From NCBI GenBank assembly GCA_003640385.1, contig RCAB01000055.1:1-64000 (forward strand): 64,000 bases of DNA, in the 5' to 3' direction. The notes under the pieces were generated by a model. The model had not been told where the DNA came from and made no database searches. It worked only from the letters and a program-made list of their open reading frames with translations. Positions within the stretch are counted from its first letter, which is position 1. Each line of letters starts with the position of its first letter. The position numbers were made by a program, and so were the translations under genes. Source of the DNA: Setaria digitata. Taxonomy: Eukaryota; Nematoda; Chromadorea; Rhabditida; Setariidae. Positions 12,727-26,000 of the stretch are shown piece after piece.

Positions 12727-15700
12727 GAACTATAATGAACAATAAACAATATTGGAATAATTTGTGAAAGAATGATGTGCTAGTATATATATATATATCA
12801 GAATTGATATTTTGAAGCATCTAAAACATTTTTTGGTCAACAAACTTAATTATCACTTTTTTTTCTGTTCCAAATGATTTCAGATAACAACTTGGTATTA
12901 AACTTCTTGTCACTTCATTGCATTTATCTTATTTTATCTATTTTTTTTCTATTTACTATTTATGTTTTCTAGATTTCCATGGAAAACTCAATGAGATCTG
13001 ATAAGAATCTATGGTCCTTTCTATTGGTGTCAGTTCATTTGGTACAAATGCTAATTGATATTCTTCATGTTGTCAGTGAACCTGGTAATATTCATAAATA
13101 ATTTCCTTCTTCCAAAGGAGAAGAAAAATTATATTTAAACGAGCATATATGTTAGTGAGAAAATAAATAATGATTTCTAGAAGAGGGTGATCGGCTGATG
13201 GTCCTTTTGTTCAAAAGTGACCGACCGTTTTTGGACCTTTTTGCGGTGCTTGTGAAACTTTTCCATCGCACGTGGCGTGAAATGCACGCGAGCGAAGAGG
13301 ACACCAAAAAGGTTACCAAAGTTTAACCATTTCTATTATTATTTTTTCGTTTTTTTTTCTTTTTTTTTTTGCAGATTCGGAAACTTTTTCAATGTCTTTA
13401 AGTGGAGATAGTAAAGTTATAGGCAGGTGAAGGACCTAAATTAGTATTTTCAGTATTCTAAAACATCTAAATCTCTGTTTTCTACTTTTACGTAAGTCTT
13501 TCTGCTAAGGTTACCAGTAGTGGGAAGTCCTTGCTTGTTAAAAGATTCTATCGTAAACGTGACTATTGGGATGCTGAAACCCGATTTCAAATATTGCGTG
13601 GCCGAGCGAGAATTTACTGCAGAATTTTAGTTGAAATATAACTCTATGTCAGCGACCTTCTATATATGCAATTCCATAGCTTCAAACTCTTTTTTGGGTC
13701 CAGTGAATAAGCCATTTAGATTTACAAAATATACGAGTTATATTTACTTACAGGTTTTAGCGGTTGTTCGGAAACAAATTGATGTTTGTTTGTTAGAAAA
13801 ACCTGATACAATCGAAAAATTGGAGGAATTACTAGCAGCTCATTCGTATCCGCATATGAAAAATATTTGGGAAAAAGAAAGAAGCGCTAAAGAAGCGGAA
13901 GAATTACAGAGTGATGCTGTCAAGTAAATTGTTGAAATTTAAAACTCCTTTCATTTTTCTGGTTTACCATAGCTAAACTCTTGAGTTTGGTTTAGGTTAA
14001 TATAAGCATTCTTTCAAGAACTCTAATTTATTCAGATCATATTAACTTGATAAGTCTGTTGTAGAAAACTGAAAATGTTTCAAGTGATGAAAATATATTA
14101 TGTCTCTTTCGATCTTTTAGAGAGCTCCGAGAGTACCTGCGACCAAGTATTGTTGAACTGATTTTGAAGAATCGGAAAAACGTTTTAAAAAACGGTTATA
14201 AATTTGGGAAGCTAGTAAAGAGTAAATCAATACAGAAAGGTTTACTTTTGTATGTTACTTCATGCCCTTCATGTTCATAGTACTGCTATATTTTGGTTCA
14301 CTTTTTATGAGTGCAATTAAATGTGAATTGTTCGTTTAAGAGCTTTTTATTATTAGTATTATTTTTTTTTCTTTTTTTTTTAACAAAAACCAGAAATGAA
14401 CGGATCAAATACACAAGTCAACACGAAGCAAATATGATTAATATACCATAACAATATATTATGACTATAAAGAAGCTGTTTAATGCAAATTAAGATGCGA
14501 AAATGAAACGTAGAGTTTTAGGGAACTAATTCTTGTGTTTCCGTTTTAATACAGTTTTTTTCCTGCGTTTGCTTCTGGATTTTTATATATTAATTTTTAT
14601 TGCAGTGAGTGACCATTAGTATATTACAGTAACAGAAATAAGTTGCAGGAAAAAAATTAGTACTCTTATTAAAACAGGAACACAGGACTAGAAAATAATA
14701 AATTTCATTGTAATTTTATTGATCGTAATGAATCTTTCAGTGATGAGAAAATTTTCTTCTATGTCATGGCTTTAATTAACACTCCTCTGCACCAAAATAT
14801 CATTAAGTTTATTGTTTGAAATCTAATTAGGATAGCAGTGAAGACAATGAATTAGTGAACAAACATTGTTTCAGGGCAACAATTCTGGTTTTGGAAATTG
14901 GACACTAATGAAAAAGCGCTAATTTGTACAGATTGCTCAGGCACAGAATCCTTATCAAATACTAACTCTGCATTAAATATAAAAAGTGAAGTCAAATACA
15001 AATTTATAATTTATCGTACTTAAAATTTGTAAATTAAACAATGAAATGGATTTTATTATATTTATAATTTATCATGCTTAGAATCTGTAAATAATGAAAT
15101 GAACTGCTTTGTTCCCAAATTAAATGTGCATGAATATTTTTGAAATTAAATGAAATATGCTTACAGTAGATATAGCTGATATACAACGTGTGGTAGCAGG
15201 TGGTGAAGGTGATTTCCCAATGAGTAGTACAAAGGGAAAGAAAAATTCAAATGTACGCGGCATAACGCTAGAAGTTGGTGATAAGCCTGATCTTTATCAT
15301 TTGATTACTTTTGATGAACAGACGATAAATGCTTGGTGCGATGGTATCAATGCTTTGATCGGTAATTCTCCTTGAATTATTTTTTCTTTGTTTAAAACAT
15401 TTTTTATAATAGTATTTCATTTTATTTATGTATAAGTGTCATTTTCTTTGAGTGCTTATCCGGTAACAAATGTCGTTGTTCTTTTTTTTTTTTTGTTTGT
15501 TTATTGTTTTAGATAATGTAGTTTGAATTTATAGAGTCCACTTAATGGGAAAATGTTAACTTTAGGTATTAATAAACTGTCGATTCAAGCTCAACGACAA
15601 GTAGATCGTTTCCTAAACATTGAGTTGAAAATGCGATTGCTGGAACTGGATCACATTCCGAATTCAATTGAAATACCACCTCTGCCAGAAAATTTCGACT

Positions 15701-15750
15701 GGATTCCAAAAAATATTGCTAATGGTGAAAGTTCGATAACGAAAGTATAA
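9067..15750 (+). CDS. ced-12: CED-12/ELMO engulfment and cell-migration protein
   Basis: Exons: 9067-9159, 9641-9745, 9960-10136, 10500-10679, 10983-11164, 11412-11568, 11986-12159, 12349-12525, 12973-13084, 13181-13311, 13754-13923, 14121-14239, 14875-14985, 15167-15361, 15566-15750 (TAA). All junction phases agree. The product is about 755 residues; ELMO1 has 727. ELMO proteins pair with DOCK180/CED-5 as an unconventional Rac GEF at the membrane during corpse engulfment and migration. In order I see an N-terminal Ras-binding-like region, armadillo/DUF3361 repeats (about 125-300), the ELMO domain (about 320-500), helices and a PH domain (about 580-695, with 'FWFWKLD' and 'WCDGINALIG'), then the tail 'IELKMRLLELD' and a proline-rich 'IPPLPENF' matching the DOCK SH3-binding end. 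Intron 2 uses a GC donor. Identity is strong; the exact first residues are less sure. Confidence 0.92.
12584..12784. repeat. Long inverted repeat (foldback) in ced-12 intron 8
   Basis: The left arm begins at 12584 (TACTAGCACATCATTCTTTC...) and is answered in reverse complement by the right arm ending near 12784. At least 40 bases match perfectly. Further matching follows around a short insertion in the right arm (repeated TATAATGAAC). The loop of about 90 bases includes a (TA)n run. This could be a MITE-like foldback element or an inverted duplication. No transposase is present. Confidence 0.8.
13312..13753 (+). other. ced-12 intron 10 with no supported exon
   Basis: The flanking exons join in phase 0 and match ELMO directly, so nothing is missing. 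The intron has a TTTTGCAG decoy acceptor near 13374 and an unusually mixed-composition stretch at 13500-13630, but no continuous reading frame resembling ELMO. Confidence 0.5.
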
Positions 15751-15936
15751 TTTTGCCAAAATTTATTTGAAAAGGGTGATATTTTGTATTTCTATAACAA
15801 GTATTTATTTGTTTCCTTTTTATGTTGCTTCGTGATTTATACTTCATTCAAGTTCCCATAATTTAAAATTTTGCATTGAAATAGTGGTAATATAATACTG
15901 CCTGTATCATAGAAATACTTCATGTGTTATATTTGA

Positions 15937-15942
15937 AATAAA
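15937..15942 (+). promoter_or_regulatory. Candidate polyadenylation signal of ced-12
   Basis: An AATAAA lies 187 bases after the ced-12 stop codon, within an A-rich stretch. It is a reasonable 3' end signal but is judged from the hexamer alone. Confidence 0.4.
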
Positions 15943-18720
15943 AAACTAGAAGTCAATTTAATCATATTTTCACGATTTGTAATAAAAGAATGAAATTGAA
16001 AATCATTTTTCTGTACAATCTCTTATTCATTTTACGAACAAATATTGGCAGCTGTTTGATGAACGATAGAGTTTGAAATGGTAAGTGTCACTTAAAATTC
16101 ATTTGAAATGTTACTGCATAAATGACAATTGTGAAGGATGTGGTATTCGTGAAAGCCATAAATTAATATCTGTATAAATCATTACAAATTGCAAGTGGCG
16201 TTTTTTTCTATATTATCATGATACTGTAATGGTTGTTCAAATGAAAAAGGAATGAATGCTCTCGTTTATTTGGCTTAGTGTTTGCTTAGCTTTACCAAAA
16301 TTTGGCTTTAGACAAGACACATCTGTTCGATATATTTCTCAAATCCATTTTACAAAAGTGCGTTAAAACTATTGCATAATCTAGTTGTGTCTCAAAAATT
16401 ATGCAGCTTCAAAAATGTCTGTCGAGTATATTCAATACCTGATTTTAGACTGAATTGAATGAAAAGGAGAAATTCTTGTTGTTTTCAAATGGCATTGATT
16501 ATCATCCATTGCAGTAGAATAGATATCGAAGTAAATAAACAAACGGTCACTAAATGTAATGATTGATTGTTTTCAAGGCACATCTGTTCGATATACTACT
16601 TCTAGTGAAGGAAGTGAAGCTGATAGATATAGACAGATGTGGTGCTGATGCATAAATATCTATGCAAAGTATTGTTTGTTCATTAATAGATAAGAATGTT
16701 TTCAATTATTTATCAGACCCTCTCGCATCATTCTGAAATTCCGTAAATTTTTCTTTGAAATATAATGAACAATCCTAAGTCATCCATCCTTTTCTGATTA
16801 AGATTATGAAATAGTTTGATCACAGAGGATGATCCCACCATAATTTCCTCCTTTCAAGTCATCAGTAATCTCTTTAGCTATGAGATTGCGAGATTCGAGC
16901 TGCGAAATTTCACAGTTTTTAAATTCAGCAAATATCTGTTTGGTAAGCTGTGCCAACAACTACATTTTATTGCAGCATGTCAATATTAATAATATTGGTA
17001 ACAACAATGTCAATAAAAAGACGGTAATGACATTAATAGAAATTATAATTATTTCTATAAATAATAGTGATAACAGTGTAAAAAAGCCGAAATCAAAAAT
17101 CGTTTCTGGACAAAAAAAAAAAAAAAGAAAAGTGGACATAATAAAATAAGGGAACAAACAAAGAAGCAAAAATAACCGGAGATTTCTGATATCACGATTT
17201 TTAACAGTTTATCATCATCAGTTGGTCTGATGCTGTTTCGTTATCTTCTTCTATCGTCATTCTTCTCTTCGTCTTCCTTTCCAAAATTAATGAATTGGAA
17301 TAGTTTTTTGTATTTATTTATTTATGCATCAATAAAGAAATAAATATTTCGACAGTGATGAAAAAAAAAAACCATAACACTGCGTATAGGTATGTTTTAA
17401 TATTCTTATCATCATTATTAATTTGGAATAATTTTATTAATTACCACTAGGCATTATTGTTATTATCTTGGAATTATAATTATTTATTATTATCTTGTAA
17501 TCATAATTGTTATTAACTACTATTATCAGTTTTTATTGCTAATTATTACTGTTGGTTATTATTATTAATCATTATTATTAATTATTTTTATCATCACTAT
17601 TAGTATCATTATGCTGTCATTATTGTTGTTATGATCCTGATAATCATTATCAATATTGTTATTATTTTCGCTACTGCTACAGCTAAATTTCATATAAAAT
17701 TTCTTTTCAAAAGTATAATTTACACAAAAAAAAAAAACTTAAAATTTTACACATGCAAAAGATAGCGAGAAATTTCACTGATTACGTGGGCACTAAAATA
17801 AAACCATCATCAAAAATTAATTCCCAAAATAAATTTAAAAGGTTCACTTTTCAAAACAGTATTCTAAAAGCCTTGCCATATATGCATACATATAAGTTGA
17901 AAAAAATTTTATCAATTAAAAAAAAACAAAAGGAAAGAGAAAAAAACTCTATGTACATGACTACAACAAACAGTTTAACCACAAATAATGAAAACATTCA
18001 TAAAACACCGGAAAATTTATATGAAAAGCATTTTAAAAAAATTTTAATCAATCACTGAATTTTTTTTCACTTAAAAACTCTTATCCAGGTATGAAATTTC
18101 TTAATTTGAAATTGACGCAACTTTTTTTTTTTTTTTTTCAAATATCTGGTTATTAAAATTGAGAACCAAGAAAACATGTCACTTTCTAAATATTAGTTTC
18201 ATTAATTAATCAATTCATTAAACTAGTTGATTCCATATATTTCTCGCAATTTAATTGCATTTGACTGTTTTTGAATGAGTAAAAATTTGAAACTTTCAAT
18301 TATTAATTAGTCTTTACATATCAGATTCTTTCTGAATAAAAACTCCTATTGATAACAATGCTTAAAAGTGCTCAATAACAGGACAAAATCATTGTTTTTC
18401 AAAAAAAAAATTCTTTTATATATGCTTTATAAATGATAAAGAAGAAAATTTCACTTTAATTACGATACAGTAGTTAATATGGCTGCAAATGATGATTTTA
18501 CTCGAATGAACAATTATTGTTGTAGCAAGTTTAATTGCACCAAACAAACAAAGGAAGAAGAAGGAAGAAAAAAAAAAAAAAAAAAAACAAGAAAATAGTA
18601 CAAAAAACGAGAAACGAAAGAAAAAGTAATTAACTAATTTGAAGGAGAAACGACAGAATTAATAAAAAATTTTGTTTAGTAAAAAGGAAAAAATTTGTTT
18701 CAAAGATCAGTCCCATATAA
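15943..18720. other. Convergent intergenic region between ced-12 and the Frizzled gene
   Basis: No gene is supported here. The region has poly-A runs and, at about 17400-17700, a long imperfect field of ATT/ATC/GTT triplets. Short ORFs (for example 16880-17149 and 17753-18058) are lysine/asparagine-rich, as expected from AT-rich noise. Confidence 0.5.
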
Positions 18721-21700
18721 TCAACAAAGTGGCCTATGTTCCGGTGGATACCTTGATAACGAGTAAGCATTACTCGAAGTTGCAACGTGTGACGGAATTG
18801 TTGGCCGAGGTATTTGCGGCGCAGCTGGTTGATAGCCATGCTTATCCAGAAGTTGTAATCGATTGGCTTTAAAAATATTGAAGAGGATTTGGACGAAACA
18901 TCCGGCTGAAGCTAAAATTCCAAGTAATGGATCGGCCAAAAGTTTAATCGCTGTAACGGTATTCCACCCGGTTGTTGTTGGTGTTAACAAATACTGCAAC
19001 GAACTAAGCAACAGAAATGCTGCCGCCATTGGATATAAACTTCCCAACAAACCGGTTGATGCAACGGAATGATCCGTAGCTGGAGCAGAACCTGAAACTT
19101 TTCAATTCCGAAGTATTAATTGTTATCATAAAAAAAAGAAATCATAAACCATTATCATTAATTGTTTGTTTGTAGAGAAAAACGGTCAACATAACAAATA
19201 AAAAGAAACATTCACTACTGGTTCATAAGGGTAAAAGTGGAAAGTCATACCAATCAGTGCTAGACATCCAAAAAATAATGGTACCAATGAGCAGAGCAAA
19301 AGGATTAATTCACGTAATGAAATGAAAACAGCTTCAATGATACGATTTCCGCCACCAACCAAACAAATTCCTGATAACGGATCAGCTCGAACACTTTGAG
19401 CCATTAGTGCCAAAATTACTGCACCCAAGGGTATTCCCCATGCTAGCATATGAGTTCGAAGTAGCAGCGAATCCTTAAATTCAATTTTTTAAACAAAAAT
19501 AATTTTCCTTTCTTTTCATTTTTCTATTTCAACAATATTTCATTTGGGGTGAAATGTAGCTATATAATTCGTATATACATATGAAGAATTATTATTTTTG
19601 GAAGTTCAAAATGAAACAAAAAAAAAAATGCCATTATATAAAAGAGGTATAAAAAAAAAAAAAAAATACCGAAAGCAACAAACAACACGAAACAGATAAG
19701 CATTAATTTTAAGAATTATTTCAAAAAAAAAAAAAGATGTACAGTAATACTAATCAAATTTCTCAATCACTGAGACTATTTCTTCTAAAGCAAGTAGGGA
19801 AATGAAGAAGCAGGTCACAGTATCTTTATAAATTGAAATTTTTTTAAATTTAATTTCATATTTTTTTTTTCATTTCCCTTCGAAGTAAATATAGGAAAAA
19901 GAAGAAAGAGTGGAAAAAAAAACAGAAGAGGATGAGAGAGATTTTCTAGTTTGAATTTGTTGTCTTTTCATCAACTTCTCGTTTCCACTTCCGTTTTTTT
20001 TTTTTTTTTTTTTTTTCTTTATTGTTTATGTTGCTTTAAATGTGCACCAAAAAAAAAAAAGAAAAAATGGTATTTTTTCTTAAAAATGGAAAAATAAATA
20101 AAAAATTTTTAATAAAAAAAAATGTTAATTTTTATGAAAATTTGATTCTTTTTCTACCAAATTACAATTGGATTACTTCACGAAATAATCTGCAACTTTT
20201 AAATGTTTAGTCAAAAAAAAAGGAAAACTTTTCCTAAATAATTAATCAAAGTATTACCGAATTTTGTTGATGTCGTTGTGTATATTTGTTCCATGTACAA
20301 CACAATACAAACCACCATAACCGACCGGTTGTACCGAAATAGTACAGTAGGACAGCAACAGTTGTACAGGGAATATGCTGAACTCCGGTTACCACAAAAA
20401 TAAGTTTCGAATTGTATTCAATACAGGAAATCTGAAACGCTTACGCAATTGTAGGAAGCGCAACAGCAACGGAAAACGAACAGTTCTCTAAATAAACCGA
20501 GAACCGACATGTAAATTTAATACCGTTTAATCCGGAAAAAAAAAACATTTTCTCCACATTTTTGCCAAATTTCACATATAGAGCACAATAATGTACCGCT
20601 TTTTCCTTTTTGTTTTTACAATAAATTCAGAAGAAATAACTGCCCTATTTTTTTTAAAATTCCATTTAAGTTTATTTATTGACTAACATTTTCGCCATGC
20701 AATTATTAAGAAAAAAAAAATTCGTATTTCATTTGATTTCGTTTTTTCTTAACAATGATAAGTGATAAAATAGATGGAAATTGTTTACCTGATCACGGTA
20801 CAGTAATGAAAAGAGATAGACGATAGCAGAAACGGAAAATGATACGGAACAAAACAGGAGTGATAATTCCGGTAAGGCAACCAAGCAATGCTTCCGGGTG
20901 CAAAATGTTAACAAGCAAACAGATGTTAAAGCAGTACAAACTAATGACATAATGAATAAAGCTGTACTAGCTGCTTCACGATCATCCTGCAACAAATAAC
21001 AATAACAATTATTATCATTTTTATGATAATATGATAATGATAATCAGCAATATCAATTGCAATTGTTTTCACCATGCTAATATTGAGGTAGTGGCAATTA
21101 GTAACATTAATGGTTCGAAAAATAATTAAGAAGGTACTTTTCGATAAAATCAATAAAATACTATCTATACATTAACATTACCATTAGTTTAATTACCGGT
21201 ATGACCAATAACAGCTAATAGCAGTAATAACAACTTTCATAAGAAGAATTAATAATAATAATTGTCACCCGTATATCAATAAATTAATATTAATTTATAA
21301 AAGTAATAATGATAAATGGACAACAACAACAGCTAATGATAATTAATAATTTCTATTAACAATCTTATCACTTATCACTATTTCAATTTTCCATATGTTA
21401 TTATGTATCCTTATTACTAGTTTTATAAACGATCATTGTTTCAATTTTTCCATTACAATAACAAGAATAATGCTAATAATATTGCCAATTAATAAATGGT
21501 CAACAAAAACCTTCGAATAGCCAGTATTTGAATTTGAGTGACACAATGGGACACATTGTGCGGTACGATTCATATAAACCATGCTTGGCTGTACACAGCG
21601 ATTAGTTGTTATAACATTCTTGGCCACATCAGATTCTGATTCCTCAGCTATCAGTGGACCATCCTCATCGGATGCTGGTCCTTTCATACACATTGCATCG

Positions 21701-22996
21701 TGGTTATTTTCTGAAAAAATTTAATTTAATTGAATTTTAGCGAATTAAATAATTTGTTTTTATAATGTTTACAAAATAACAAAAAAAAAAAAAAAATCCC
21801 ATTTTAGGCATATTATCTTATCTTTCATTCTAATGATAAATTTTAATCTCCCACTCCTAATTGTTGGTTCAATTTTGATCACTGTAAGCATTTATTTAAT
21901 TAATGATAAAACGAAAAAAAAAAAAAGCAAAACCGAGGGGAAATTTCGAGCAATTCATTGAGACAGGCCACGGAAAACCAAATTCTTTCAGCAACGGTTC
22001 ACATTTCATTTGCACCCGTTCACATAATGGTCGACATGGACCAATTGCAATTGGCACCTGAACATTATAACTGCTACCACAGGTAATGTGAAGTATGGTG
22101 GATTAATTAGCTCAACCTTTGAACTATCTAAGAGTTTAATTATATGAACAAGATGTGTTCATTTTTATCACCTATATTTGTCCCTTTTTTTTCTCTCAAC
22201 ACTATAACTGCTTTATATTTTGGCAACAAAGTCAGCGATAGTACAATCAATCTTTGAAAATATTATTCCTATCATCAAGGTCAAAAGGTCAACACCAAAT
22301 GTTGCCTAGATTAATCGAAAAAAAAAAAAACGAAAGAAGAACAGTCTTATTTAACCTAAACCAGAACGATTTCACATGATTTATAACCCAAATTACTCGA
22401 TTTTGAACCGTAAAAGGTTGTAAATCTTTCTAATCAAGAACAAAAATGGCAAATTCTCCGAGCATTTGAACATCAAATACTCCATTAGCATTAAAATCCA
22501 ATTTCTCGAAGGTCAAGGGTCATATAGTTTACAGAACTGATGATTAATACGTCAAAAGAAAAGCAAATGATATTTGTGGTATAACTCTCTATCTTTTTCG
22601 AAGACAAAAAAAGCCAAAATAAAATACTGGAATTTTTAACCTTATCTGTACACATCGGAAAGTAAATGGAACAGAGAAAAAATTTGAGTCGTGATGAACA
22701 TCGAATTTTAATTAACGGATCAAATGTGCTGAAACCGTTCGCTGCATCATTTTCACTTTCATCGCCAACCAAATTTGGAAATCTGTAAAGAATTTTGCCA
22801 AATATAATTATCAGAAAAAAAGAGACTGTTTGTAATTCATTTACATGTTCACTAATACTCTTACAATACCGTTCTTGCAAACAGAAATTTGAATTGTTTC
22901 TTATTTCAATTATTTATTTCTTCAACTACTTTTAATTAATTTGATCATACAATATCTATTTATTNTCAAATTATAAATATTTAAATTACAAATAGG

Positions 22997-23030
<34 letters not shown>

Positions 23031-26000
23031 GTTATTAATAACTTTTATGATTTTTGCACTGTTTATGGTCTTTTTACTTACAATATTACTGTTTTCGTCA
23101 ATTTAAATCAAAATTTTCTTTGTTATTATTATTATTATTACTATTAAAATTCCTTTCCTACTATTTCCTCAAACAGTAACAAATTACCATTTATGTTCTT
23201 ATTGTTGCTTTTACTATGAATTAATACTTTATTACTGTTACAATAGCAAAAACTACAGTTTTGTATTCGTTCCATTAGTTGTTTCGCCTTTTCTTCTCTT
23301 TCTTTAAGACCATTTGATATTAAAATTACATTTAATTCCAATTATTTGTTTTTAGTCGATTTCGCTTATTTATTGATGAAATTTTGCAAACAACAATCAA
23401 TTGGTTGGTTCCCTTTCCAATCAACAATAATTCTAGCAAATTTGGTCATTTGGGATTGTCGAAGTGAGGTTTATCGACACGATGGATGATGAATTGTGAC
23501 AATCGTTTGAAGCAAAATGGCCTTCGTCCATCTTATCTCTTCTTTTCTTTTTCTTTACCGATATCATTTATCAAAAAGTGAATGGTCTAACAACAAACTA
23601 ACACTATTGTTCTTGCTAATTTCATTTGTTTCTACTAATATTTGTATCGAAATGCTTGTTCAACAACTTCATGCAACCTTTTCTCGCTAATGCTAATTAC
23701 TGTCACTCTTGCTAACATCATATCTGTCTACATATACATATATTTGTATCACTTTTCTAATCTTTTACTCTGTTTTACATTGTGAATATTTGAATTAGTT
23801 CTAAACTTATTGTTAATTATTACTGTTAATTGATATTACACTATTTTATAGCTTTTCTTATTCTTCCTCATCGATTTCTTTGTATTTGTTGCCAACATAA
23901 AACAGTGCTATTAACTTTTAAAAGTCGCTTCTTTTTTTCTCTTTCAGAAACTTTCTTCTTTTATTTCTTATCAGCCATAATTTTTCATTCATTTTCCATA
24001 AATCTTTTTTCGCTTCTCTTCTTTTTCAATCTTCTCTTAACAAAATTATCAATCAAAAAAAAAAAAAAAAAGATAAGGAAGCTAAACTGCAGGAAAGACA
24101 AGACAAGATAAAGCCTTGGCTGAATTTCTTGAAGAAGAAAATTTCTCCTTACCATTCCATTTGCACAATCATTAATTTCATTTCAAGTAGTACCGCTTCT
24201 GATGGGACGTATGGCATTTTGATTTATTACGGTATAAAGCGGAAGATGGAAGAGAGATGAGCAGTAAGCCAACTGAGAATGTAAAAAGGTTCAGTTAGTT
24301 CGTTCAGTCACTCTTTGAACAATTTCCAAAATTTCTTTTAAATTATCAAATGTTCTTTCAAACATGAAATTTTCATCCACATTGCTGGAATTAAGTGGAA
24401 ATCAAAAAAGAAGAACTGAGTGGATATTTTAAATTAGTTTTACAATTAACTTTAATTAATAACTGGGAGATTTATCAAGTATCGATGTGATATAAAATGC
24501 TTTCAGATAAAAGCAATCAAATTGATAATATTCATTTAGCCATTTGAAACATCCTTAACATCGGAAAAGACAGAGAGAGAGAAAGAGAGGGAGTGAAAGA
24601 GAGAGACAGAACTCGGAAACTGAAAGAGGAGTAAGATGGAATTATTTGGGAGTTAATCAGATAAAGATATCCGTAGCTCGAGAATTGATAATGCAGTAAT
24701 TACCAAAGATATCATGGAGAAATCCCAAATGACCATTTGCGATAGTCAAAAGCAAAGAAGAACTGCTTGGATGACCACTACTGGAATGTAAATTTTGCAT
24801 AATTGCAAACCATTCAGTACTATCATAGAGTGAGCGCATATGCGTACGTAAAGGCCCACGTAAGTGTACGTGTGTGTACGTGTACTACATGTCCTAAATT
24901 ATGTGCACATTTGTATATTTCCCATATATATATATATATGGAAAACTGAACTTTTTGAGCCAAAGAAAGAAAAACCATTTGATTGATAACAAAATTTTCC
25001 TTCTCTTTTCTTTTTGTTAAAGATGCGAAATGGCAAGGAAAGATTGGTTTGGTCAAATGATAACAATCGAAACACTCATTAATATGATTGGGAAGGAAAA
25101 AAGGAATCCTTTTTTTGCCATACGATATCTTTTTCTAAAAAATAATCATTTGTCATTATTCTCGAAACTTACTTCCTTTTCATCTTTTCGTTTTATGAAA
25201 TTATGAAATTTTCAAAAAAGGGGCTTCTTTTTCTTAACAAATTTTCTGTTTCTTTTGGCTATAAAAATTTTTGAAATCCCAAAATTATTGTTACTAGAAT
25301 GGTTGTAAGATAACTGAAATTTATTAACTAATTTTTGGAATTAAATGCTATTCTAAGCATTTCATTGTATGATTAGCAGAAAAGCAAAATAGAAATGAAC
25401 TGACATAAATTACAAGTGATAAGTAGGCTTTCGTGGATTTGTATTGCTGCAAAATTTAAAATGAATTTGAATGACTAGGCTAAATAATGCCAAAGGCTAG
25501 CGCCATAATGATAGTAAGATCGGAAAGTGAAGCGAGGCAGAAAATGAAGCCAAGGATTAGTGCTGCAAATATGAATAATATCATCCGGTTATACCGGATA
25601 TGTTAAATTTGAGGCAAGCAATGGAAAATGTGAGGGGTAAAAATTAGTGCAACATTTCCAAATAACAGATGCGGAAAGATGAAGTAGAAAAAAATGACCT
25701 TTAACCTTCCAAGCAAAATACAATACCACTTCAGATAATTTTAAATTGTCTTATAATTTTTAGATAATTTAGAAAACTATTTTTCGTAATCGACAAAACA
25801 GATATCTTTAAACAAAAGATGAAAATGGGAGCAATAACTGATCTCTTATTTATTTATCTAATTTTTTTTTTTTTTTTTAATTTCTTTAACCAACAGTAGC
25901 GAAAAAAAGAAATTCGCTACTTGTTCATCATTGATAACGAATTTCAATGTTTTTTTGCTTTTTTTTCGTCTCTTTTTTAACCACATTTATTGACGTATAT

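Noticed and set aside
13500..13630. Extra ced-12 exon in intron 10
   Set aside because: The flanking exons join in phase and align to ELMO without a gap; the stretch has no frame that matches.
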